Shown in pieces: positions 30,603-39,993 of a stretch of DNA of 61,488 bases. Location: positions 1-61,488 of the forward strand of contig NZ_JACSQN010000016.1 of NCBI RefSeq assembly GCF_014836615.1, in the 5' to 3' direction. The notes under the pieces are model-generated. The model did no database searches and had not been told where the DNA came from. It saw only the letters and a list, made by a program, of their open reading frames with translations. Numbering within the stretch: the first letter of the stretch is position 1; each line of letters begins with the position of its first letter. The position numbers and the translations under genes were made by a program. The stretch comes from Sporosarcina quadrami. Lineage in GTDB: Bacteria > Bacillota > Bacilli > Bacillales_A > Planococcaceae.

Positions 30603-31820
30603 TTGTCAACAATTCGTTTTATCCATACAGCTGATTTGCATCTCGATAGTCCTTTTAAAGGAATGACAGGGCTCACTTCGGGAAGACTAGATGATCTTAG
30701 AAACAGTACATTTAATGCTTTCGATCGATTGATTGCATATGCGCTACAGTCGCGTCCTGATTTTATGCTAATCGTAGGTGACATATATGACGGGGAAGAC
30801 AGAAGTCTTCGTGCGCAGCTGAAGTTCCAGAAAGCGATGGAGCGGCTACATGAAGCAGACATTCCGGTTGTCATTACGTATGGGAATCATGATCATTTGA
30901 GCGGAAGTTGGACACGTTTCGAGTTACCGACTAATGTGCATGAATTTACGGAAGAAGTCGGGGAAGTGACGTTGTCGATAAGAGGGCAGGAAGTTGTGCT
31001 CCATGGCTTTAGTTACCCACAACGACATGTACGTCATGAGATGATTAGCCGATATCCTAAAGCGATAAATCAAGAACAAATTCATATTGGTCTTCTTCAT
31101 GGTAGTAAGGCGGGTGACGCGTCACATGCGGTTTATTCGCCATTCACGATAAGTGAACTTCAATCCAAACACTATGACTATTGGGCACTCGGTCATATTC
31201 ATGAGCGTCAGCATTTGTCAGAATCGCCACCCATCATTTATCCCGGCAATATTCAAGGCCGCCATAAAAATGAACAAGGAGAAAAAGGCTTTTATGAAGT
31301 TGAGCTCTCGAAGTCCAATGTGTTGCTTACGTTCATACCTACGTCTGTTATTCGATTTGCTTCGTTGCCAGTTACAATTTCAACAGTCCATCATGCCAAT
31401 GTCCTAGTAGATAGATGTGTAGAAGCGATTGAGGCGTTCATCACAGAAAACGGACCTGCCATCATTGAATTGGAGCTTAACTTGGATGAGGAGTCTTCTG
31501 CCCTTTATGAAGAAGTGAGCGATGCCATCTGGCTTGAAGCTATTCGTGAACTGTTGGAAGATGAGGAACAATTTGTCTGGATTCAAGATTTAAAAAGCAA
31601 GGGTACTAAAAGTCGAGTTACCACAAATAACATTCTGATTGACGCAGTCACAAATGAGATGGACAGTTGGTCAACAGAAGAGTGGACGGATGTATTAAGT
31701 GATTTATATATGCATGTTCGCTCTTCCCGTTATATAGACAATCAGTCAAAAGACCATTTGCGTAATTTGAAAGAAGACGCGAACAAACTTCTGTTACTAG
31801 AAATAGCTTCTGTGAAATGA
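30603..31820 (+). CDS. yhaO: DNA repair metallophosphoesterase YhaO (SbcD-like)
   Basis: A 405-residue nuclease of the SbcD/Mre11 family. Metal-binding motifs in order: HTADLHLDSP, VGDIYDGED, YGNHDH, LLHGS and GHIHER. With YhaN it should make an SbcCD-like ATP-driven nuclease. The start is TTG 30603: the ATG at 30588 is part of the ribosome binding site GGAGGGG. The stop lies nine bases before yhaN. The order yhaO-yhaN-yhaM is that of B. subtilis. Confidence 0.9.
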   Translation: MSTIRFIHTADLHLDSPFKGMTGLTSGRLDDLRNSTFNAFDRLIAYALQSRPDFMLIVGDIYDGEDRSLRAQLKFQKAMERLHEADIPVVITYGNHDHLSGSWTRFELPTNVHEFTEEVGEVTLSIRGQEVVLHGFSYPQRHVRHEMISRYPKAINQEQIHIGLLHGSKAGDASHAVYSPFTISELQSKHYDYWALGHIHERQHLSESPPIIYPGNIQGRHKNEQGEKGFYEVELSKSNVLLTFIPTSVIRFASLPVTISTVHHANVLVDRCVEAIEAFITENGPAIIELELNLDEESSALYEEVSDAIWLEAIRELLEDEEQFVWIQDLKSKGTKSRVTTNNILIDAVTNEMDSWSTEEWTDVLSDLYMHVRSSRYIDNQSKDHLRNLKEDANKLLLLEIASVK

Positions 31821-31829
31821 GGTTGGCAA

Positions 31830-34718
31830 ATGAAGATTACAAGACTCGACATCTACGGATTTGGCAAGCATGAAAATAAAATAATCGAGTTCGGTGAAAA
31901 CGTCAATGTCGTATTCGGTCAAAATGAAGCAGGAAAGACGACCATCCAGCAATTCATACTTCAAATCCTATTCGGTTTCCCACAAAAAAACAGCACACTA
32001 TTGCGCTATGAACCTAAATCAGGAGGGAAATACGGTGGACGGATCCATATTAATGATTGCGTATATGGCGAATGCATAATTGAGCGTGTCCGTGGGAAAT
32101 CAGCCGGGGAAGTGACTGTCTACTTCAATGATGGAACACAAGGGGGAGAAGAAGAGCTAAGTGATCTCATCAGACACTATGACCGAACTTCGTTTGAATC
32201 GGTCTTTTCATTCTCTGTACTTCAATTACAAGGTTTTGAACGTATGGATGAAAATGAGTTAAGTCGTACACTTCTTGCTTCCGGAACGACAGGTGTCGAT
32301 ACTCTTTTGCAAGTGGAGAAGAAAATGGAGAAGGAAGCAGGGGATCTGTTCAAGAAAACGGGTAGAGTTCCTGCAATGAATGTATTGTTACAGCAGTTAA
32401 AAGAGATGGAGGACGATCTGAAAAAGGAACAGCATCGGCTTGCTGACTATGCTCCGAAAATGAAACGGATTGATGAAATTGAGCAGCGATTGGCTCGTTT
32501 AAAAAAACATTATGATGAGAGAAAAGATGAAAATCAGAATCTGTCATTACAATTGCAATCTCTTCCGTTAACTTTACGCAAAAAAACACTCCTGGATAAT
32601 TTGACGATAGTTAAAAACGAACATTTTCCCTCTGATGGGATTAGACGGTACGAAACGGTCCGTAGTAAATGGACGGAAACGGACGTAAGATTACGTGGAG
32701 TGGACGAAGAAATCGTGTTCATGCGTGAACGTCTTGAACAAGCTCTTGATTTGACAACGCTTGCTGAAATGCAACGGTTGTTAGCTTTGGAACCTGAATG
32801 GCACAAGTGGCATGCAGATTTGAAAGCTGTCCGTGACAACATGGAACAACTCCACGCTAAGAAAATGCGGTTGCTTGACAGGTTAGGAGTTAAAGAGACA
32901 GATCGAATAGTAACAGCCGACGTTTCCATCCATAAAGAAGAGCAGCTTTACGAAGGGACTCAAAAGATCGCTGAACTGGACAGACAGCTTGAGTATGTCG
33001 ATCGTCAACTCATAGCCCTTGAACAAGAACAACAAGGTTTGCAATCCGAGCACAATGATCTTCAACAAACCGCGCCTTCTGAAGCAAATCAGAAGCGGGT
33101 TGAACAATGGCCGGAAATGCGTGGGAAACTCGCAGAGGCACGTGCATATGTTGCGATGAGACAACAAGATAGCACAGACGGAAATAGGATGATCATGTTG
33201 TTGCTTATGATAGCTGCGATTGCCTCAGCTGTAGTAGGTTTCATAGAAAAACAATGGTTTGGAATTTTTGTCGGTTTGCTTATTGCGCTGGGAGCCGTGC
33301 TAATGATCGTCGGAAAACGCCGTCAATCGCCGGACGATAAGAGAAAAAAAATGATGCAAATCATTGAAAATGTTGGCGGACAAGAGGGTCAGATGGAACA
33401 ACTTGTTGAGGAAGTAAATGACTTTAAATCTTCTCAACTTCGTCTGGAACAATTAATTGCGTCCAATGAACGAAAAATGACCCAGCTTGGCAGTGAATAT
33501 GAAGCGTTTTCTCGTGAAAGAGAAGCGTTGGAAAATAACTTACTCCACTTCTTCATTTCGTATGGACTTGATAAAATACCGAATGCTGGTATTTTGCATG
33601 AGTTTTTCAGCATGGCTCGCTCGGTGCAAGAAGCAGAGCGAGAAATTATGCAAGCAATGAAGAAACAGGACATATTGACGAACGACATTTCAGAAAGAAC
33701 AGCTGAGCTCAAAGCGCGTGTTACAAGTGAAATTGCGGTAGATCAGTTATATGAAGAATTGAGAAAGACGTATGTGGAATTACGAACAGCTGAGCAAGAA
33801 AACGAAAGACTGTCTAATCGATTAGATGAGTTAAAGAAAGAAAAGAGCCATTTACATGAGCTTACTGTTGCCTATAAGAAGCAAGTGGATGAACTGTTTA
33901 ATGAAGCACGTGTTGCAAACGAGAACGAATTTTACGATGCTCAACGAAACTTTGAAAAGACGCAAGCATTGACACAACAATTACTCGATGTCGAATCACA
34001 ACTAGCACACTTCGGTAATTTGAAAGTACGTTCTGATGTTCCTGAGCAAGTACTTAAGAGCGATTTGGCCGCAACACAAGAGCAGATGAACGAACTGGAG
34101 CACGAGTTGGAACAGTTGATAGATGAAAAAGCGACATTAAAAGCGGAGACAGATAAATTACTGTCAGACGATACGTATCAATCAAAACAACAATTCTTTG
34201 AGATGAAGAAAGCTGAATTTAATGAGATGGCCCATCAATGGTCAATCCGTCAAGCGATTGTTCAGGCGATAAAGGGTATGATGAAAGAGTTGAAAGATAC
34301 AAAGTTACCAGAAGTGCTTGTACAAGCGGAAAATTTGTTTGCGACATTAACAGATGGTTTGTATACAGCAATGGAAATAACGGAGACCGGCTTATTCCGT
34401 GCAGTAGCAAGTGATGGCACTCGATATCCGATCATTGAGCTGAGCCAGGCCACAAAAGAGCAGGCGTATATTTCATTGCGGCTTTCACTCGCTATGGCGA
34501 TGGAAAGCACAGCGCCATTCCCGATTTTAATGGATGACCCATTTGTTCACTTTGATAAGGAGCGTCTGTCAAGAATGATAAGCATCGTAAATCAATTAAG
34601 TGAAAAACATCAGTTCATCTACACGACTTGCCATGATAAGATAAAGGAAGAGTGGACAACTGCTACGATTATTAACGTTTCTGAAATTGGAAACGACAAG
34701 GGGGCAATCGCTACATGA
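31830..34718 (+). CDS. yhaN: SbcC/Rad50-like ATPase YhaN
   Basis: A 962-residue ATPase with the head split between the ends: Walker [10 protein letters not shown] near 31-39 and Walker B-like [14 protein letters not shown] near 905. Between them lie long coiled coils (about 190-420 and 500-840) interrupted at about 450-490 by two hydrophobic segments ([19 protein letters not shown] and [17 protein letters not shown]). Those hydrophobic segments are not expected in a Rad50-type coiled coil and suggest membrane attachment, as in B. subtilis YhaN. Partner of YhaO. The stop overlaps yhaM as ATGA. Confidence 0.88.
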   Translation: MKITRLDIYGFGKHENKIIEFGENVNVVFGQNEAGKTTIQQFILQILFGFPQKNSTLLRYEPKSGGKYGGRIHINDCVYGECIIERVRGKSAGEVTVYFNDGTQGGEEELSDLIRHYDRTSFESVFSFSVLQLQGFERMDENELSRTLLASGTTGVDTLLQVEKKMEKEAGDLFKKTGRVPAMNVLLQQLKEMEDDLKKEQHRLADYAPKMKRIDEIEQRLARLKKHYDERKDENQNLSLQLQSLPLTLRKKTLLDNLTIVKNEHFPSDGIRRYETVRSKWTETDVRLRGVDEEIVFMRERLEQALDLTTLAEMQRLLALEPEWHKWHADLKAVRDNMEQLHAKKMRLLDRLGVKETDRIVTADVSIHKEEQLYEGTQKIAELDRQLEYVDRQLIALEQEQQGLQSEHNDLQQTAPSEANQKRVEQWPEMRGKLAEARAYVAMRQQDSTDGNRMIMLLLMIAAIASAVVGFIEKQWFGIFVGLLIALGAVLMIVGKRRQSPDDKRKKMMQIIENVGGQEGQMEQLVEEVNDFKSSQLRLEQLIASNERKMTQLGSEYEAFSREREALENNLLHFFISYGLDKIPNAGILHEFFSMARSVQEAEREIMQAMKKQDILTNDISERTAELKARVTSEIAVDQLYEELRKTYVELRTAEQENERLSNRLDELKKEKSHLHELTVAYKKQVDELFNEARVANENEFYDAQRNFEKTQALTQQLLDVESQLAHFGNLKVRSDVPEQVLKSDLAATQEQMNELEHELEQLIDEKATLKAETDKLLSDDTYQSKQQFFEMKKAEFNEMAHQWSIRQAIVQAIKGMMKELKDTKLPEVLVQAENLFATLTDGLYTAMEITETGLFRAVASDGTRYPIIELSQATKEQAYISLRLSLAMAMESTAPFPILMDDPFVHFDKERLSRMISIVNQLSEKHQFIYTTCHDKIKEEWTTATIINVSEIGNDKGAIAT

Positions 34719-35653
34719 AGAAGTTAATGGACTATCAAGTCGGAGAGCCGATTGAACTGTTTTTATTTATTAAACAATCGACAAAAGGAATTACTCAACA
34801 AGGGAGTCCGTTCATGTCACTAGTCCTACAAGACAAGAGCGGTGATATTGAAGCGAAGCTATGGGACACAGGTGAAGAGCATGAAAAGTTGTATGCCGCT
34901 GCGACAATTGTTAAGGTCGGTGGGGAACTGCATGAATACCGTGGCAAGAACCAACTGCGCATTAAAAGCATTCGTCCTGCCAAAGAAGATGAAGGAATTA
35001 CAATTTCAGATTTGGTCCCTTCTGCTGCGAAGAGCAAAGAAGTTCTTTACGAAGAGTTACTGCAATATTTCTTTGAGATGAAAAACCCACATATTCAGCG
35101 GATTACTCGTCATTTATTAAAAAAGCACCAAGCCGCATTTCTCGTTTATCCGGCGGCTACGCGTAATCACCATGACTATGTATCCGGTTTGATCGATCAC
35201 GTCGTTTCTATGTTGAAACTCGGAAAAGCAATTGCGGAATTGTATCCTACTCTAAACAAAGACCTATTATATGCGGGCATCATATTGCATGATGTCGGAA
35301 AAGTCATCGAGCTATCGGGTCCTGTTGGGACACAATATACGATTGAAGGCAATCTGCTTGGCCATATTACAATTATGGTGAATGAAATATCAAAAGCAGC
35401 AGATGAACTGGAAATTAGCGGGGAAGAAGTGATGTTGCTTCAACATATGGTGCTTTCCCATCACGGAAAAGAAGAGTGGGGAAGTCCGAAACGACCGATG
35501 CTCATGGAAGCGGAAGTTCTTCATTACATCGATAATATCGATGCGAAAATGAATATGCTAGACCGCGCCTTATCTAAAACGGCGAACGGCGAGTTTACAG
35601 AAAGAATCTTCCCTCTCGAAAATCGTTCGTTTTACAAACCTGATCTGGAATAG
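34715..35653 (+). CDS. yhaM: 3'-5' exoribonuclease YhaM
   Basis: A 312-residue exonuclease for RNA and single-stranded DNA. An OB-fold lies at about 12-90 and an HD domain at about 160-280 with H-D residues in [17 protein letters not shown] and LSHHGKEEW. The start overlaps yhaN by four bases (ATGA). The gene ends at a strong terminator, so yhaO-yhaN-yhaM is one transcription unit joining DNA repair and RNA decay nucleases. Confidence 0.93.
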   Translation: MKKLMDYQVGEPIELFLFIKQSTKGITQQGSPFMSLVLQDKSGDIEAKLWDTGEEHEKLYAAATIVKVGGELHEYRGKNQLRIKSIRPAKEDEGITISDLVPSAAKSKEVLYEELLQYFFEMKNPHIQRITRHLLKKHQAAFLVYPAATRNHHDYVSGLIDHVVSMLKLGKAIAELYPTLNKDLLYAGIILHDVGKVIELSGPVGTQYTIEGNLLGHITIMVNEISKAADELEISGEEVMLLQHMVLSHHGKEEWGSPKRPMLMEAEVLHYIDNIDAKMNMLDRALSKTANGEFTERIFPLENRSFYKPDLE

Positions 35654-35654
35654 G

Positions 35655-35700
35655 AAAAAGCTGCAGAACGACGGAGCTAACCGTCTTCTGCAGCTTTTTG
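35655..35700. terminator. Terminator between yhaM and prsA
   Basis: AAAAAGCTGCAGAA...TTCTGCAGCTTTTT with inner ACGG/CCGT, between convergent genes. Confidence 0.9.
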
Positions 35701-35704
35701 TCTG

Positions 35705-36586
35705 TTATTTTTTTGCGTCTTTTTCTTCAGATGCTGGTAAATATAAATCTAACACATGTTTGAATTCATCGGCTTTAATATCGATATCCGCTTTCTTGAT
35801 CAAATCTTGAAGTTTCTCTTCAAATTGAACTTTTTTCAAACCTTCTTCGATTTCTGTCTTCAGTTCATCTTCTGTCTTATCAGTTTCCGCTTTACGTGTA
35901 TCAAGCAACTCGATAATATGGTAGCCGTAGCTTGTTTTGACAGGCTCGCTCAACTCGCCTTTTTTAAGTGTGTAAGCCGCATCTTCGAATTCATGAAGCA
36001 TTTTCCCTGGACCGAACCAGCCTAAATCTCCACCAGTATCCTGAGCGACAGGCTCAGTGGAATATTCTTTTGCCAACGCTTCAAAATCTCCACCGTCTTC
36101 AATCTTCTTTTTCACTTCATTAGCCGTTTTTTCGTCTGCTACAACGATATGACGCGCGTGTACTTCTGTTTTTGCACGTTCAAGACCTGTTGCAATATCT
36201 TCATCTGAAACTTTTAATGACTCGACAAGTTTCTTTTGAAGCATCTGTGATTTTACGTTTTTATCGAAGAACGCTTCAGTAATGCCTTGCTGTTGCAAGT
36301 ACATGTCGAAGTTCTCTCCTAATCCTTCTTTTTGTTTCTTAACTTCTTCTTCAACTTCTTTGTCTGTTAATTTATATTCATTTTCTAAAGCTTTTTGAAG
36401 AAGTAGGTTTTCCATCACTTGTGAACCAAGTGCATCTTTCATTTCCGTATATAGATCGTCTTTAGTGATATTGCCTGCTGTTGTTGTAGCGATGACCTCG
36501 TCATCAGCTGCTTTCTGATCGTTACTGCATGCACCAAGCGCTAAAACGGATGCCGCTAAGCTCATGGCCAGGACTGTTTTTTTCAT
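35705..36586 (-). CDS. prsA: Foldase lipoprotein PrsA
   Basis: A 293-residue extracytoplasmic peptidyl-prolyl isomerase that helps exported proteins fold. The signal peptide ends in the lipobox LGAC with the lipid-attached Cys at 20; the parvulin domain is at about 140-230 (EVHARHIVV ... DTGGDLGWFGPGKM ... SYGYHIIEL). Lgt, which lipidates such proteins, is also in this window. AGGAGAG precedes ATG 36586, and a clear sigma-A promoter lies upstream. Hpr and EcsAB, which affect secretion, are close by. Confidence 0.95.
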   Translation of the reverse strand: MKKTVLAMSLAASVLALGACSNDQKAADDEVIATTTAGNITKDDLYTEMKDALGSQVMENLLLQKALENEYKLTDKEVEEEVKKQKEGLGENFDMYLQQQGITEAFFDKNVKSQMLQKKLVESLKVSDEDIATGLERAKTEVHARHIVVADEKTANEVKKKIEDGGDFEALAKEYSTEPVAQDTGGDLGWFGPGKMLHEFEDAAYTLKKGELSEPVKTSYGYHIIELLDTRKAETDKTEDELKTEIEEGLKKVQFEEKLQDLIKKADIDIKADEFKHVLDLYLPASEEKDAKK

Positions 36587-36623
36587 AATAGATCTCTCCT
36601 AACTGTTATGTGCAACATGTGAC

Positions 36624-36652
36624 ACTATACCATAAAAACGTTTCGTTGACAA
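36624..36652 (-). promoter_or_regulatory. Sigma-A promoter of prsA
   Basis: On the minus strand TTGTCA (36652-36647) and TATAGT (36629-36624) are separated by exactly 17 bases and lie about 40 bases before prsA. Confidence 0.75.
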
Positions 36653-36728
36653 AAAGGTTCCTTCTTTCAAAGAGCCTAAAACACTTTCAAGAAATTGCAT
36701 ACATTACAAAGAGAGAGGAGGTGCTCCT

Positions 36729-36827
36729 ATGAGTGGATACAGCCACGGGCAAGGTTCTTCTGGATTCGCGTTGATTGTTGTTTTGTTCATACTATTGATC
36801 ATCGTCGGAGCTGCATACCTGTACTAA
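36729..36827 (+). CDS. YjcZ-family sporulation peptide, 32 aa
   Basis: A 32-residue protein behind the strong site AGGAGGTG. It has a Gly/Ser-rich head (MSGYSHGQGSSGF) and one hydrophobic helix (ALIVVLFILLIIVGAAYLY), the hallmark of the YjcZ/SscA-type small spore proteins of Bacillales. A sequence CATACATTA with ACA 14 bases upstream resembles a late mother-cell sigma promoter. The position next to prsA corresponds to a small sporulation gene site in B. subtilis. Role in spore coat assembly is inferred from family. Confidence 0.8.
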   Translation: MSGYSHGQGSSGFALIVVLFILLIIVGAAYLY

Positions 36828-36832
36828 AATGA

Positions 36833-36872
36833 AAAAAGTCCGGTGCCCTTATGAAGGGTGCCGGACTTTTCC
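36833..36872. terminator. Terminator after the YjcZ-type gene
   Basis: AAAAGTCCGG(T)GCCCTT/AAGGGTGCCGGACTTTT hairpin, between convergent genes. Confidence 0.9.
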
Positions 36873-36883
36873 TATTGTCTTTG

Positions 36884-37069
36884 TTAAACTTTCAATAGCA
36901 CTTCTAAATACAATGACAAAATCAAAATAGTTACAAGTATATTTACTGTTCGGTATATTTTAGGTTGCTTCTCTTCGGGGATTTCGCGTGATTGACAGAG
37001 CGCAAATGTCATTTTATTTATCTGAAACAGATAAAACAATGAAAATACGATGGTGACAATAAGGATCAA
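36884..37069 (-). CDS. Small two-helix membrane protein, about 61 aa
   Basis: A frame with two hydrophobic helices (about 2-18 and 43-59) joined by a polar loop (QSREIPEEKQPKIYR). GAGGAGG lies one base before ATG 37075 and six before TTG 37069, so TTG is preferred. No family is recognised. It sits between yjcZ and hpr on the minus strand. Confidence 0.6.
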   Translation of the reverse strand: MILIVTIVFSLFYLFQINKMTFALCQSREIPEEKQPKIYRTVNILVTILILSLYLEVLLKV

Positions 37070-37128
37070 ATCCATTCCTCCTCTTTAAAGCTTACGCATA
37101 TTATATCAAACTACATACCGAAATGACA

Positions 37129-37722
37129 TTATTTCTCTTCGGCCGTTTGAAGCTCAAATGTTTTACTGGTATTTGATGGTTGGAGTTCACCATTATGCTC
37201 ATCAAATGATTTATCTATACTTTGAAAGCCCCGTTCGAAAATTTCCATGAAATCTTCGCCATATATATTCCGTATGACGGACATCACTTCAAGGAACTCA
37301 GGAAACTTTCCATATATACCTTTGATCGGGAGAGAACCTTCCAAAATTCCATGACTCGAATCATAATAGTTTTCATTCATATCCTCTAATAGTAATTGGC
37401 CTTCTTCTGTCACGGAGACATATGTATTGCGACGATCATCTTCTTTTTTAAAGAAGTTCAAATAACCACGTTCCTCAAGCTTTTTGGAAAAGTTGAAAGC
37501 AGTGGATACATGCATCACGCCAAATTTTGCAACGTCTGATATAGTTGCACCTTTCAAGTGATAGGCAATCCATAAAATATGGTGCTCATTAATATTGAGG
37601 TCATAAGGTTTAATCCATTGCTGCCAATCCTTTTCAACGGCTTTCCAAAGTGCTTTAGACATTTGTGCAAGTCGTTGGCTATAAATCATTGCCTCTTTGT
37701 GGGAGAACTTTTCTTCAGTCAT
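37129..37722 (-). CDS. hpr: MarR-family transition-state regulator Hpr (ScoC)
   Basis: A 197-residue repressor of exoprotease and sporulation genes in B. subtilis. The winged-helix core reads [21 protein letters not shown] ... followed by the wing [17 protein letters not shown] (about 45-115). The C-terminal part (about 120-185) is the Hpr-specific extension. A strong GGAGGT site lies upstream of ATG 37722. It stands alone between a small membrane protein gene and yhaH, as in B. subtilis. Confidence 0.93.
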   Translation of the reverse strand: MTEEKFSHKEAMIYSQRLAQMSKALWKAVEKDWQQWIKPYDLNINEHHILWIAYHLKGATISDVAKFGVMHVSTAFNFSKKLEERGYLNFFKKEDDRRNTYVSVTEEGQLLLEDMNENYYDSSHGILEGSLPIKGIYGKFPEFLEVMSVIRNIYGEDFMEIFERGFQSIDKSFDEHNGELQPSNTSKTFELQTAEEK

Positions 37723-37911
37723 AGTGTACCTCCAAAAATCAAATAGTTAGTATTCTTTTAATTATAGCAGAAAAATTTAAAATAAAAAAGTTCGAATTGC
37801 AAAAATATTATTTTCATAGAATAAGTAACTTGTAACTAGCTGGACTCTACAGTTTAAAAGTAAGGCTGTATTTCAGGAAAAGCTTTTTGTGCACATTTAC
37901 TATGCTAAATC

Positions 37912-37944
37912 AAAAAAAAGACGGAGGATATAATTATCCTCCGC
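37912..37944 (-). terminator. Terminator of yhaH
   Basis: GCGGAGGAT/ATCCTCCGT stem, on the minus strand followed by a run of eight T. Confidence 0.9.
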
Positions 37945-37964
37945 TTAGTAATAAACGTGTTATT

Positions 37965-38327
37965 TTACTTCTGTTGATTTGCAATTGACTGTTCAAGTTC
38001 TAGAAGTGAGTTTTGAATTGCGGAAATTTCTTTTTCAAGACGTTCCTTGTTCTTTTCAGTAGAAATCTTCCATTGCTCAATAGAGCCTTTAACGTCTGAA
38101 ATGGCTTCAGGAACAATTTCTTTTGCTTCTTTTGACATATTTGTAATAGAATCTGTTAGCTCAGATAACTTTCCTTTAACATCGTTAAGTTTATGCAACA
38201 TGTCAGTTGAAGCGGTTTTAACAGATGAGCGGATTTCGCGCCCTGATTGAGGAGTTGAAAAAAGGACTGTAACTGCTGCAGTAACTGATCCTGTTATAAG
38301 TCCTAAAACAAAGTTTGTTGTTTTCAT
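37965..38327 (-). CDS. yhaH: YtxH domain protein YhaH
   Basis: A 120-residue protein with an N-terminal membrane segment (FVLGLITGSVTAAVTVLFSTP) followed by the YtxH-type GREIRSS motif and a long charged coiled-coil. Related proteins are general-stress proteins. ATG 38327 is preferred over GTG 38336, which lies inside the ribosome binding region AAAGGAAGTG. Function unknown. Confidence 0.83.
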   Translation of the reverse strand: MKTTNFVLGLITGSVTAAVTVLFSTPQSGREIRSSVKTASTDMLHKLNDVKGKLSELTDSITNMSKEAKEIVPEAISDVKGSIEQWKISTEKNKERLEKEISAIQNSLLELEQSIANQQK

Positions 38328-38403
38328 AGAGGACACTTCCTTTCATTTTGAATAGTATTCCTTAACCTAGTTTAATTAAAACATGACTATCGATTCTGGG
38401 CAA

Positions 38404-38440
38404 ATGAAAAAACGCTTCACTCAACTGGAGTAAAGCGTTC
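38404..38440 (-). terminator. Hairpin A, terminator-like (minus strand)
   Basis: AACGCTT/AAGCGTT stem with inner ACTC/GAGT pairs; followed by a T run on the minus strand. First of three hairpins between yhaH and hit. Confidence 0.7.
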
Positions 38441-38449
38441 AGACTGTAG

Positions 38450-38488
38450 ACAAAAGGGTTGGAAATCTATGATTTCCAATCCTTTTGC
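38450..38488. terminator. Hairpin B, long near-perfect stem
   Basis: A 17-bp stem (38451-38467 with 38471-38487, one G-T pair) with a three-base loop TAT. Its arms, CAAAAGG...GGAAATC, resemble those of hairpin C. It lacks a long T run on the plus strand (GCTTAAAT) and on the minus strand is followed by CTACAG, so termination is doubtful. Confidence 0.6.
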
Positions 38489-38571
38489 TTAAATATTTAC
38501 ATGTTAACTGTCAGCAGGCTGAAATAACGTTTTGTCAGTCTAACGTTTTTGAGCCAAATTCGTAAAATAAA

Positions 38572-38612
38572 ACAAAAGGGATTGAAATCTAATGGATTTC
38601 AATCCCTTTTGT
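38572..38612 (-). terminator. Hairpin C, terminator of hit
   Basis: A perfect 18-bp stem (38572-38589 with 38595-38612). On the minus strand the arm ends in CCCTTTTGT followed by TTTATTTTA, so it likely ends the hit transcript. Confidence 0.75.
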
Positions 38613-38667
38613 AGTGAAGCGGTGTAAAACGTATAAGCACATGAATAGAAAAGTGTTTATCTTCTTT

Positions 38668-39090
38668 TTATTGCAATGTAGCACGGATTCGATCGGCAAT
38701 TTCCTTAATACGTTCTTTCGGGTACTCATCCACTTTAGGATTCCAATCCGATCTGAAGCCGTCGGTCTCATCGTAGCGTGGGATGAAATGCATATGGAAA
38801 TGGAACACTGCCTGACCAGCGGGAGCTCCATTATTTTGCAATAAATTCATGCCAGCTGGGGTAAACGTTTCTTTTAATAAATTTGCAAGTTTCGGAGCAA
38901 CGGAAAATAGATTGCTTGCTTCCTCTTCCGTCATTTCATACAAGTTTTCCCGATGGTTTTTCGGAATTAGCAATACATGTCCTTCAGTAACAGGCATAAC
39001 ATCCATAAATGCGACAACGTGCTCATCTTCATAAATTTTTTCACTCGGAATCGTGCCTTCTGCAATTTGACAAAAGATACATGATGTCAT
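38668..39090 (-). CDS. hit: HIT family nucleotide hydrolase
   Basis: A 140-residue histidine-triad protein that hydrolyses nucleotide conjugates such as adenylyl phosphoramidates. The triad is HFHMHFIP near residue 97, and the N-terminal CIFCQIAEG cysteines fit the zinc-type HIT branch. ATG 39090 follows AAAGGATG; an ATG three codons earlier overlaps that site. Divergent from ecsA, the same pairing as in B. subtilis. Confidence 0.93.
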   Translation of the reverse strand: MTSCIFCQIAEGTIPSEKIYEDEHVVAFMDVMPVTEGHVLLIPKNHRENLYEMTEEEASNLFSVAPKLANLLKETFTPAGMNLLQNNGAPAGQAVFHFHMHFIPRYDETDGFRSDWNPKVDEYPKERIKEIADRIRATLQ

Positions 39091-39243
39091 TAAAATCATC
39101 CTTTCCAGTTGTATATCCCCATAAAAGAAGAGATGTATTCATTAATAAGCCAAGTGTAGCATATTTTCTGTTAACAAAGGAAAGTTGGACAAAGCATTTC
39201 TGGTCGATGTTTGGTAAAATGGTTACAAGAATGGAGGATGGTT

Positions 39244-39993
39244 ATGGCAATTCTTGAAGTGAACGAAGTAACGGGCGGCTATACGCGAAAGCCTGTTTTA
39301 CATGGATTGACATTTGAAATTGGCAAGAACGAACTTGTCGGTTTGATTGGATTGAATGGTGCAGGTAAAAGTACAACAATTAAACATATTATTGGGTTGA
39401 TGAATCCCCATCAAGGTGAAATTAAAATTGGCGGTGTGACTTTTAGTGAAAGTCCAGAAGCTTATCGGAAGGCATTCTCTTATATACCCGAAACGCCGAT
39501 TTTGTATGAAGAGCTGACGTTACGTGAACATCTTGAATTGACAGCAATGGCGTATGGATTGGACAAGGATGTTTTTGAAGCTCGTTCTGCAGCATTATTA
39601 AAGGAATTCATGATGGAAAAGAGATTGAACTGGTTTCCATCCCATTTCTCTAAAGGGATGCGTCAAAAAGTAATGATCATGTGCGCGTTTCTCGTAGAAC
39701 CTTCCTTATATATTATTGATGAACCTTTCGTCGGCCTTGACCCGATCGGTATTCGGTCGCTACTCGAGCAGATCGAAGAGCGAAAAGCCAATGGTGCATC
39801 TGTCTTGATGTCAACACACGTCTTGCCGACAGCCGAGAAATATTGTGATCGTATTATCGTCCTTCATGAAGGAAAAGTACGTGCTCAAGGGACGATGGAT
39901 GATTTACGTAAAGCTTTTAATCGCCCAAAAGCTACACTTGACGAACTCTATATTTCAATGACCGAGGAACGTGACTATGAACAACATGCGTGA
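39244..39993 (+). CDS. ecsA: ABC transporter ATP-binding protein EcsA
   Basis: A 249-residue ATPase with Walker A GLNGAGKST, signature FSKGMRQK and Walker B IIDEPFVGLD. EcsAB of B. subtilis is needed for normal protein secretion and competence and is linked to regulated intramembrane proteolysis by RasP. ATG 39244 lies behind GGAGG (six bases); the longer frame from 39211 has no site. It overlaps ecsB by about 17 bases. Confidence 0.93.
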   Translation: MAILEVNEVTGGYTRKPVLHGLTFEIGKNELVGLIGLNGAGKSTTIKHIIGLMNPHQGEIKIGGVTFSESPEAYRKAFSYIPETPILYEELTLREHLELTAMAYGLDKDVFEARSAALLKEFMMEKRLNWFPSHFSKGMRQKVMIMCAFLVEPSLYIIDEPFVGLDPIGIRSLLEQIEERKANGASVLMSTHVLPTAEKYCDRIIVLHEGKVRAQGTMDDLRKAFNRPKATLDELYISMTEERDYEQHA

